Shown: positions 8,475-15,480 of the stretch, in pieces
Layout of the letters: the number at the start of each line of letters is the position of its first letter
Position numbering within the stretch: position 1 is the first letter of the stretch
NCBI RefSeq assembly: GCF_030518235.1
Contig: NZ_JAULSA010000003.1
Span: 372,001-436,000 of the forward strand
Length of the DNA: 64,000 nucleotides
Source: Saccharibacillus sp. CPCC 101409
GTDB lineage: Bacteria; Bacillota; Bacilli; Paenibacillales; Paenibacillaceae
Direction of reading: 5' to 3'
Translations under genes and position numbers: made by a program
The notes under the pieces: model-generated
Told to the model about the DNA's origin: nothing
Seen by the model: the letters and a program-made list of their open reading frames with translations, nothing else
Database searches by the model: none

Positions 8475-9758
8475 TTAATGCGTTTTGTGAGGCCGCGGCT
8501 CCGCGGCTCCGGCGTCCGGCCGGACCAGCACGTTCGGAATCCGCATGGTCAGCAGCGTGCCGCGTCCTCTTGCCCGGCGGTTCGCATGCGCATGTTCCGG
8601 ACCGGCAGGCTTCGCGGCGCGAGCGTCATCGGCATCTTCCGCAGCGTTCGTAGAGACCCCGTTTTCCTCGGCGTCGAAAAAAATTCCCTGTCCGTTCGCG
8701 ATTTCCAGGCTGCCGTTGACGAACTCCAGCCGCTCGAACATCCCGCGCAGTCCGCTGCCGCGGCTCCGGGCGTAATCTTCCGCGATGCCCGAGCCGTTGT
8801 CGCCCACCCGGACGATCAGCTCGGCGGGCGAAGGCTCGATCTCGATCCGGCAGGCGGACGCGCCGCTGTGCTTGACCACGTTGGTCACCGCTTCTTTGAG
8901 ACACATGCTGATTACGTTCTCGTTCAGCAGCGAAGTCTGGGTCGCATTCGGATCGCCTTCGAGAGTGAAGTCGATATCCGCCGCTTTGAGAATCTGCCGC
9001 AGCCGGTAGACTTCGTCTTCGATATGCGTGCCGCGCATCTGCGTGACCAGCTCGCGCAGCTCTTTGAGCACGGCGCGGGCGGTCTGCTGCACATCGCGGA
9101 TTTCGCTTTCGGCGCGCTGCGGGTCTTTGGCGACGAGCTTGGCGGCCAGATCGCTTTTGAGGCCGATCAGCGCCAGCTTCTGTCCCAGCGTATCGTGCAG
9201 ATCGCGGGCGATCCGCTGCCGCTCTTCCATTACCACCAGCTCCGAGATCCGCTTGTTCGCGTCTTCCAGCTGCCCCTGGAGCCGCTCGCTGCGGTTGCGG
9301 TTATAGGTCGTGACGGGCAGAAGAATCACGGCGATTACGCACAGCGCGACGAACGGCCACTGGGCGATCATCAGCGGGTTCAGGCGCATATAGCCCACAT
9401 ATACGGACGCCAGAACAGCGAGAAGCTGAAGAGAGTACAGAATGAAAAAGCCGATTCGGCTGCGGATATTTCCGATAAAATAAGCGAGAAAAACCGCGAA
9501 ATAAATATAGCCGAACATCAGCGACATCGCGACCGAGAACAGCATCTGCATCCCCGTCCAGAAATAGCGCAGCCGGCCGCGCGTCGCGAAAGCGAGCAGG
9601 TAGCAGACGAAGAATCCGATCACCATAAAAATGCCGGCCGCCGCGTGATACATGGTGGACGAACGGAAGATAAAGTAAAACGGCAAAATGTAAAAGACGA
9701 CCCATACATAGGGATTCAGTCCGGTGCTGCGCTGGAAAATCTGATACCATTTTTGCAC
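8475..9758 (-). CDS. desK: DesK-type membrane-fluidity sensor histidine kinase
   Basis: Starts at a GTG at 9758 behind a GGAGG, giving 427 residues beginning QKWYQIFQRSTGLNP, as in Bacillus DesK; the longer frame to 9848 lacks a good ribosome site. Membrane helices (roughly 15-150, with GYIYFAVFLAYFIGNI) sense membrane thickness. A coiled linker leads to the HisKA_3 box ERQRIARDLHDTLGQK, with the phospho-accepting His, and to an HATPase domain (NVISMCLKEAVTNVVKHS, RVGDNGSG, GLRGMFERLEF). About 38 extra residues rich in Ala, Asp and Arg are inserted between ANGQG and GTLLTMRIPN, the last strand pair of the ATPase domain, which Bacillus DesK lacks. Confidence 0.92.
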   Translation of the reverse strand: MQKWYQIFQRSTGLNPYVWVVFYILPFYFIFRSSTMYHAAAGIFMVIGFFVCYLLAFATRGRLRYFWTGMQMLFSVAMSLMFGYIYFAVFLAYFIGNIRSRIGFFILYSLQLLAVLASVYVGYMRLNPLMIAQWPFVALCVIAVILLPVTTYNRNRSERLQGQLEDANKRISELVVMEERQRIARDLHDTLGQKLALIGLKSDLAAKLVAKDPQRAESEIRDVQQTARAVLKELRELVTQMRGTHIEDEVYRLRQILKAADIDFTLEGDPNATQTSLLNENVISMCLKEAVTNVVKHSGASACRIEIEPSPAELIVRVGDNGSGIAEDYARSRGSGLRGMFERLEFVNGSLEIANGQGIFFDAEENGVSTNAAEDADDARAAKPAGPEHAHANRRARGRGTLLTMRIPNVLVRPDAGAAEPRPHKTH

Positions 9759-9892
9759 GATCGTCAGGCCTCCTCGCCTTTCGCCGTCAGCGGACCCCGC
9801 CGCTCCGGCTCCGGTACGCTTGATGTTTTCGATTCCATTATAACCCACGGATTTCCTCCTTCACAGGGTTCGGTAGGCCGGATTTGCCCATA

Positions 9893-9922
9893 ACAAAGCC
9901 CCGGAATGCAAGATTCCGGGGC
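9893..9922 (-). terminator. Hairpin between des and desK
   Basis: A perfect 10-bp stem GCCCCGGAAT/ATTCCGGGGC with a 5-nt loop is followed by TTTGTT on the minus strand. It probably ends most des transcripts and lets some read through into desKR. Confidence 0.75.
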
Positions 9923-9930
9923 GCGGTTCC

Positions 9931-11019
9931 CTACTCGCGCGGCAGCAGCGGATGCGCGGTCTTGGTTTCGAGGACGTCCGACGGACGAACGGCCGTTTTC
10001 GGCAGAACGGTCGAGGCGGCGCCCCGGTAGCCGGTAAACGTTTTGGTGTCCTCGTCCCACAACCGGAACTTCAGCGACTCCAGACTGGTGCGCAGCGTGA
10101 TCGTGGTCGCTTTTTGCAGCGGAATCGACGCATCGTGCGCTTTCTCCAGATTGTAATTCGGCACTTTGGGACTCAGATGATGCACATGGTGGAATCCGAT
10201 ATTGCCCGTGATCCACTGGAGCGGCTTGGGAAGCTTGTAGTACGAGCTGCCTTCGACGGCGGCCTGTACGTAGCTCCATTCTTCTTCGTGCTCGAAATAC
10301 GAATCTTCGAACTGATGCTGCACGTAGAACAGCCAGATGCCCAGCAGTCCGGATACGAACATCACCGGCCCCTGTACCAGTACAAACGCCTGCCAGCCGA
10401 CCGCCCAGATCAAAGCGGCGTACAGAAGGACGATCAGAACGTTGGTCAGGTACGTGTTGTTGCGTTCGCTGCTTTTTGCGCCTTTGCGGTTGAAGCGGCT
10501 CTGGATCAGGAACACGAGAATCGGGCCCAGCCCGAACATAATCAGCGGATTGCGGTAGCAGCGGTACGCCAGGCGTTTCCAAAACGAAGCTTCCGCGTAC
10601 TCCCCGACGGTCAGCAGCCACATATCGCCTTCGCCGCGCTTGTCGAGATTGCTGCTCGTCGCATGGTGGCGGGAGTGGCTGTACTTCCATTTGCGGTACG
10701 GCATCAGCGTCAGAACGCCGGTAATCGTGCCGACGACGTCGTTCGCTTTTTTATTTTTGAAGAACGAACCGTGGCAGCAGTCGTGAAAAATGATAAACGT
10801 GCGGATCACGAAGCCGGCGGCGACGATCAGCAGCGGCAGCGCAAGCCAGTACGATACGGACAGAAGCAGATAACCGCCGATCCACAGCAGCACAAGCGGG
10901 ACCAGCGTGTTGACCATTTGCAGGATGCTGGCTCTGGAATCCGTTTTCTCAAAAGGCTTCATGTATTTCTTCAGTTCCGCAATGGGATTGACGGATGGGC
11001 TCTTCGTGGACGGGTTCAT
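9931..11019 (-). CDS. des: Acyl-lipid fatty acid desaturase (Des)
   Basis: Starts at ATG 11019 after AAAGGGGAA and encodes 362 residues. It is an integral membrane di-iron desaturase with the three histidine clusters HDCCHG, HSRHH and HHVHH in the correct order, and hydrophobic pairs between them (LVLLWIGGYLLLSVSYWLALP; NVLIVLLYAALIWAVGW). It introduces a cis double bond into membrane phospholipid acyl chains during cold adaptation. The gene order des-desK-desR and the DesR-like palindrome upstream match the Bacillus paradigm. Confidence 0.92.
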   Translation of the reverse strand: MNPSTKSPSVNPIAELKKYMKPFEKTDSRASILQMVNTLVPLVLLWIGGYLLLSVSYWLALPLLIVAAGFVIRTFIIFHDCCHGSFFKNKKANDVVGTITGVLTLMPYRKWKYSHSRHHATSSNLDKRGEGDMWLLTVGEYAEASFWKRLAYRCYRNPLIMFGLGPILVFLIQSRFNRKGAKSSERNNTYLTNVLIVLLYAALIWAVGWQAFVLVQGPVMFVSGLLGIWLFYVQHQFEDSYFEHEEEWSYVQAAVEGSSYYKLPKPLQWITGNIGFHHVHHLSPKVPNYNLEKAHDASIPLQKATTITLRTSLESLKFRLWDEDTKTFTGYRGAASTVLPKTAVRPSDVLETKTAHPLLPRE

Positions 11020-11068
11020 GATGGATTCCCCTTTCGCGAGCGTTCGCCGAACGTCTCTATTGTCCCCA

Positions 11069-11134
11069 AGTATAGAAAAAATCCGTCTGCGCACGTAGTC
11101 ATAAACGTCAGTTCGAAGGCATGACAAATGTCAT
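11069..11134 (-). promoter_or_regulatory. des promoter with DesR-type operator
   Basis: A TATACT -10 box (complement of 11069-11074) lacks a good -35. About 47 bp further upstream is the perfect palindrome ATGACA-AA-TGTCAT (11121-11134), which resembles the DesR-binding palindrome of Bacillus. Position and weak -35 fit an activated promoter. Confidence 0.7.
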
Positions 11135-11278
11135 ATGTTCGGCCGATTATTTCAATTTATGAATATACAAAATGCGGAGACGGGAGTAAAATGGGTACGG
11201 TTGAGCAGGATTGTGAACGAATGAACAATTATCTTTGCGGGAGCCGAAAACACAGATATAGAACAGGAGCTGGAACAA

Positions 11279-12286
11279 ATGAAAAACCACAAAACACGAA
11301 TCGGGAAGCGTCCCGTTATGCTGATGATGCTCACCGCCGCGTTCGGCGCGGCGCTGGCGGGCTGCGGGGGAACGACCGATTCGAACGCGGCGGGAACGAG
11401 CGAAGGAGCGGCGAATGCGGCCGGGAAGACGGCCGAGACCGAAACGATTACGCTGGGCCTGCTGCCGTCGATCGACGCGATTCCATTTATCATCGCGCAC
11501 GACCGGGGCTTCGACAAAGAGCAGGGCGTGAATCTCGATATCCAGACGTTCAAAAGCGCGAAAGACCGCGACGTGGCGTTCCAGGCGGGCAAAGTCGAAG
11601 GTTTGAGCGCCGACCTGGTCGCGATCTCGATCTATAACGAAGCGGGGCAGGACGTGAAAATTACCAGCACGACGTTCGGCGAATTCGATCTGCTGACCGG
11701 CAGCGAGGACGTCAAGAGCGCCGCCGACCTCAAAGGCAAAACCGTCATCCTGTCCAAAAATACGTCGACCGAATACACGATGGCGATGATGCTCAAGCAG
11801 GCGGGATTGACCGAAGACGATATCACCGTGACCGAAGTGCCGCAGATTCCGACCCGGCTTGAACTGCTCAAGAACGGCAAAGCCGACGCGGCCGTGCTGC
11901 CGCAGCCGTTTGTGACGATGGGCAAAGCGGACGGGTTGAACGTGCTGGGCTCGACGCACAGCGCGGATGTGGAGCCTTTTGTGCTCGCGTTCCCGCAGAG
12001 CGTCATCGACGCCAAAGGCGACGCGATCCGCGAGATGTACGCGGCTTACGACGAAGCGGTCGAATATATGAAGAGCCACGACCAGTCCGAATACATCGAC
12101 CTGATTATCAAGGAAGTCGGCTACCCGGAAACGCTGAAAGACCAGATCGACGTGCCGGATTACGTGCCGGCGAACCAGGTCGATCCGGCCCAGGTGGATT
12201 CGGCGCTGGACTGGGCGCGCGAGAAAGGACTGCTGACGAAGGACATCAAGGCCGCGGATGTGATCTCCGATGTCCAGTTCAAATAG
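11279..12286 (+). CDS. ABC importer substrate-binding lipoprotein (NMT1/SsuA-like)
   Basis: Encodes 335 residues with a lipoprotein signal peptide (KRPVMLMMLTAAFGAALAGCGG; lipobox LAGC, Cys about residue 25) and an NMT1/SsuA/ThiY-type fold: ITLGLLPSIDAIPFIIAHDRG, KGKTVILSKNTSTEY and AAVLPQPFVTMGKA. It is the first gene of a three-gene importer operon with an ATPase and a permease. The ligand could be a sulfonate, nitrate, a pyrimidine precursor or another small anion or heterocycle; the sequence does not decide. No thiamin riboswitch is visible in the leader. The upstream 120 bp shows no clear promoter. Confidence 0.85.
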   Translation: MKNHKTRIGKRPVMLMMLTAAFGAALAGCGGTTDSNAAGTSEGAANAAGKTAETETITLGLLPSIDAIPFIIAHDRGFDKEQGVNLDIQTFKSAKDRDVAFQAGKVEGLSADLVAISIYNEAGQDVKITSTTFGEFDLLTGSEDVKSAADLKGKTVILSKNTSTEYTMAMMLKQAGLTEDDITVTEVPQIPTRLELLKNGKADAAVLPQPFVTMGKADGLNVLGSTHSADVEPFVLAFPQSVIDAKGDAIREMYAAYDEAVEYMKSHDQSEYIDLIIKEVGYPETLKDQIDVPDYVPANQVDPAQVDSALDWAREKGLLTKDIKAADVISDVQFK

Positions 12287-13601
12287 GGACGAACGGGGAA
12301 AAGACGGGGTAGAAGCGGCGGCCGGAAGCGGCCATTTGAGCGCCGGTTCGGGGGAAGCGAAGCGGGAGGAGGCAGGCGGGGGCTTGGCCGGAGGAGCCGA
12401 ACCGGGAGAGACAGCCGGGGGCTTTGCTGGAAAAGCCGGAGAAGCGGAGCCGGAGCGCGCGGCCGGGGACGGAGTCGAACGGATGGCCGGCCCCTATGCT
12501 GCCGAGACAACCGAAGGCGGGCGCATGGCGGAAGCGCACACGGGCGAAAAGGCCGAAACGGTAGAGGCGGCCCCGGGAATGCCGGCCGAAGGCTCGGGTG
12601 GAAGAGCCGGAGGAGCGGAGCCAAAGCGCGCGACTGGAGCCGAGGCCGAAACGGTAGAGGCGGCCCTGGGAATGCCGGCCGAAGGCTCGGGTGGAAGAGC
12701 CGGAGGAGCGGAGCCAAAGCGCGCGACTGGAGCCGAGGCCGAAACGGTAGAGGCGGCGCCGGGAATGATAGCGGCTTCAGGGCGCGGCGGCGCGGACGCA
12801 GTCGCGCCGGGCAAAGGGCTGGAAATCCGCGGATTCGTCGCGGATTACGGCGGCGGCCCGGTGCTGGGGCCGCTGGACCTTGATCTGCCCGGGCACGGGA
12901 TCTATACCGTGCTCGGCCCTTCCGGCAGCGGCAAATCGACGCTGCTGCGCGCCGCCGCGGGGCTGCTGCCGGGCTATGCCGGCAGCATGGCGCTGGACGG
13001 CCGCCCGCTGGGCGGCGGCCGGGCCGGCGGAGCCGGGAGCGCGCGGGCCATGCGCATCGGCCTCGTGCCGCAGAACTACGGTCTGCTGCCGTGGCAGACC
13101 GCTTACGCCAACGTCCGGACCGCGCTCAAGATCGCGCGGCCGGAAGAGAAAAGCGCGGCCCACGGCGCGGCCGCGCGGCACTGGCTCGACCTGGTCGGCC
13201 TCGCCGGCCTGGAAAGCCGCTATCCGCGCTCGCTGAGCGGCGGGCAGCAGCAGCGGGTGGCGATCGCCCGGGCCTTCGCGATCCGGCCCGAGCTGCTGCT
13301 GCTCGACGAGCCGTTCTCCGCGCTCGACGCGCTGACGCGCGAAAGCCTCCAGCGCCTGCTGCTCGGCAGCTGGCGGCAGCAGCCGGCCGCCATGCTCTTC
13401 GTCACGCACGACGTGGAAGAGGCGCTGCTGCTCGGGCGGAAGATCGTGATTCTGGCGCCCGCCGGAGAATCGTCCGGCAGCGGCGTGCGGATCGTGGACA
13501 ACGAAGACCTGTTCGCCATGTCGTACACGGACAAACAGAGCAGCGCCGAATTTCATGAACGAACGCAGATCGTCCGCCGGATGATCCGGGAAGCGTGGTG
13601 A
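12270..13601 (+). CDS. ABC importer ATPase with a repetitive low-complexity N-terminal extension
   Basis: The frame overlaps the end of the binding-protein gene and encodes up to 443 residues. Only residues from about 185 resemble an SsuB/TauB-type ATPase: Walker [11 protein letters not shown]-loop [11 protein letters not shown], signature LSGGQQQR, Walker [13 protein letters not shown] and H-loop VTHDVEEA. The first 185 residues are rich in Gly, Ala and Glu and include a 31-residue unit present two and a third times. The frame stays open with codon choice similar to its neighbours, but no clear ribosome site precedes the ATG at 12270, so initiation inside the extension, for example at ATG 12765, cannot be excluded. 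It energises the permease downstream. Confidence 0.85.
   Translation: MSSSNRDERGKDGVEAAAGSGHLSAGSGEAKREEAGGGLAGGAEPGETAGGFAGKAGEAEPERAAGDGVERMAGPYAAETTEGGRMAEAHTGEKAETVEAAPGMPAEGSGGRAGGAEPKRATGAEAETVEAALGMPAEGSGGRAGGAEPKRATGAEAETVEAAPGMIAASGRGGADAVAPGKGLEIRGFVADYGGGPVLGPLDLDLPGHGIYTVLGPSGSGKSTLLRAAAGLLPGYAGSMALDGRPLGGGRAGGAGSARAMRIGLVPQNYGLLPWQTAYANVRTALKIARPEEKSAAHGAAARHWLDLVGLAGLESRYPRSLSGGQQQRVAIARAFAIRPELLLLDEPFSALDALTRESLQRLLLGSWRQQPAAMLFVTHDVEEALLLGRKIVILAPAGESSGSGVRIVDNEDLFAMSYTDKQSSAEFHERTQIVRRMIREAW
12551..12769 (+). repeat. 93-bp in-frame tandem repeat in the ABC ATPase gene
   Basis: Copies at 12551-12643 and 12644-12736 are almost identical, and a partial third runs 12737-12769. 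Each encodes 31 residues beginning [17 protein letters not shown]. Near identity at the DNA level points to recent duplication. Confidence 0.9.
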
Positions 13602-13607
13602 ACCGAT

Positions 13608-14549
13608 ATGCAATCCGACCCTGAACAATCCGAACGGGAACGCTTAAACGGCCGCGATCCGAAGCGGGAGCCGGCCGATGAACCGGGATACGCCCGGCGG
13701 CCGGAGCCGGAGGAGGCCGAATCGAACGATGGCGTCCGAAAGCCCGCATCGCCGCTCGGCTCGCCCGCCCCCGGCGGCACGGAACTTGCCGGCTCCGTCC
13801 GAGCGGCGGGCCGATGGGCCGCTCCCCTGCGGCTTGTCGCCGTGTTTGCCGTGCTCAATCTGCTGTGGGCGCTGCTTGCCGCGGCGCTGCATCGCGATAT
13901 TCTGCCGTCGCCCGCCGTCGTATACCGGGCGCTGCTTGATCTGGACGGCCGCGAAGCGCTGCTCAATATCGGCTTCAGTATGGGCCGCGTATTCGCGGGC
14001 ATCCTGCTGGCGCTGGTCGCCGGCCTGCTGCTCGGCCTGCTGATGGGCCGCTCGCCGCGCTGGAACCGGCTGCTCGATCCGGTCGTGTACCTGACTTATC
14101 CGGTGCCCAAGATCGCGCTGCTTCCGGTGGCGATGCTGTTTCTGGGGCTCGGCGAAACGTCCAAGATCGTCATGATCGCGCTGATCCTGGTGTTCCAGGT
14201 TATCATTTCCGTGCGGGACGGCGTCCGGGCGATCCCCGCCAATACGTATGACGTGCTGTCCAGCCTGGGCGCCGGCCGTATGGCGAAATTTGCGTACATC
14301 ACGCTTCCGGGCGCGCTGTCTTCGATCTTGAGCACGGTGCGCATCTCGCTCGGCACGGCGTTTTCCATCCTGTTCTTCACCGAGATTTACGGCACCGAGC
14401 ACGGTATGGGCTACTTTATCATGGACGCCTGGCTGCGGCTGAATTATCCTCAAATGTACGCGGGCATCCTGCTGTTCAGCCTGGTCGGATTTGTGCTGTT
14501 CGTGCTGGTCGACCTGTTCGAGCACCGGTTTATGCGCTGGCGCGATTAG
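13608..14549 (+). CDS. ABC importer permease (SsuC/TauC-like)
   Basis: Encodes 313 residues. After about 65 charged, Pro/Glu-rich residues come six membrane helices, beginning with LRLVAVFAVLNLLWALLAAAL. The BPD_transp_1 coupling motif is visible as SSLGAGRMAKFAYITLPGAL. It starts 6 bp after the ATPase stop and completes a binding protein-ATPase-permease operon. Like the ATPase, it carries an unusually long and probably disordered N-terminal tail. Confidence 0.87.
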   Translation: MQSDPEQSERERLNGRDPKREPADEPGYARRPEPEEAESNDGVRKPASPLGSPAPGGTELAGSVRAAGRWAAPLRLVAVFAVLNLLWALLAAALHRDILPSPAVVYRALLDLDGREALLNIGFSMGRVFAGILLALVAGLLLGLLMGRSPRWNRLLDPVVYLTYPVPKIALLPVAMLFLGLGETSKIVMIALILVFQVIISVRDGVRAIPANTYDVLSSLGAGRMAKFAYITLPGALSSILSTVRISLGTAFSILFFTEIYGTEHGMGYFIMDAWLRLNYPQMYAGILLFSLVGFVLFVLVDLFEHRFMRWRD

Positions 14550-14697
14550 AAGCTCGGACTCGATCGTGCCCCGGCACGCCTTCGAAAAAGTTCCTTGCAT
14601 CGAACAAAAATTCAGTCAAATCTGCTCCCTTCGAAGTTTTAAAACACGCCCTAAGCACAGGCCAAGCCGGAGGGCGGCAGTCATCCGATTGCTTAAA

Positions 14698-14870
14698 AGT
14701 CAACGTAGAGCATGCAAAAGGCGCGCAGAGCGAAGCTAAATTGACAATTAAGCAGCGTAGAGCCTATAAAAGTCTTCAAAAGAGTCGATTGGGCTTCCTA
14801 CGCTGCTTTTTCGTCAACGTAGCCGCAGAAAAATCTGAAATCGCTTCTCTACGTGTCCTAAAAAGCAATG
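14698..14870. repeat. Cluster of CGTAGAGC-type short repeats
   Basis: Units centred on CAACGTAGAGC, GCAGCGTAGAGCC, CAACGTAGCC and inverted CTACGCTGC and CTCTACGTG occur near 14700, 14753, 14795, 14814 and 14846. The units at 14750-14764 and 14790-14808 pair as a hairpin followed by TTTTT, which may also end transcription from the ABC operon. No convincing gene lies in 14550-15480. Confidence 0.55.
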
Positions 14871-14997
14871 CAGCCCGAAATTATCGCCCGGCGCCTTGTC
14901 GCAAATCGTGCAAAAAGGCTCCGCTCCGAAACAGAGCTGCAAACGGAATTTCGCTTTGCCGCCTCGTTATGCAAGTTCTTTTCAAAGCTGCGCTGGA

Positions 14998-15190
14998 AAT
15001 GCGCATATCCGGTCAACATTTTCGGCGGAAAAAGAAGGTTGGCGGCAAAATGCTGACATTAAGAACACATTTTATAGGCAAATCATCATTTTTATCGGTT
15101 TTTGAGACAAAATGCGCATATTAGGTCAGCAATTTAGTTTTTCGCCCGGATTTTTCGATATATGCTGCTTTACGATCAGCATTTCCTGTT
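14998..15190. repeat. Cluster of AAATGCGCATA..GGTCAGCATTT short repeats
   Basis: Four units of about 26 bp begin near 14998, 15046 (inverted), 15109 and 15160, each bounded by AAAT and ATTT and carrying GGTCA(A/G)CA or its complement. Spacing is about 50-60 bp, as in the AAATA...TATTT cluster, but the core is different. Confidence 0.55.
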
Positions 15191-15344
15191 TTATCGCGAG
15201 AAACGAGCGGTCCAGCTTGAGAAAACGGCGGAATCGCTCTCAAGCGCCGCCGGACGCGGCTCGCTTTGTTTTTAAGCAAAGCATGGATTTTTACGCACGC
15301 ATGGATTTTGATGCTGTGTCCGGGCGTCCGGCCGGAACCGCGCG

Positions 15345-15386
15345 AAAAGGACCCGTTCTCGCTCAATAGCGAGAACGGGTCCTTTT
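15345..15386. terminator. Bidirectional terminator
   Basis: A perfect stem AAAAGGACCCGTTCTCGCT / AGCGAGAACGGGTCCTTTT with loop CAAT. It follows the SLH protein gene on the minus strand, with a T-run in both orientations. Confidence 0.9.
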
Positions 15387-15480
15387 CGATTTTCACATGC
15401 GATACGGTTTGGAGACCGGCGAATCCGCCGGAACTCCTTTTCTTAAAAACGCGGTCGGTTCCAAACCCGTGCCGTCCGCC

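Noticed and set aside
11135-11278. Thiamin (TPP) riboswitch upstream of the NMT1-like importer
   Set aside because: The conserved CTGAGA and ACCTGA-type elements are missing.
14698-15190. Possible CRISPR or tRNA-like structures in the repeat clusters
   Set aside because: Units vary in sequence and orientation, intervals are not spacer-like, and no acceptor or anticodon stems fit a tRNA.
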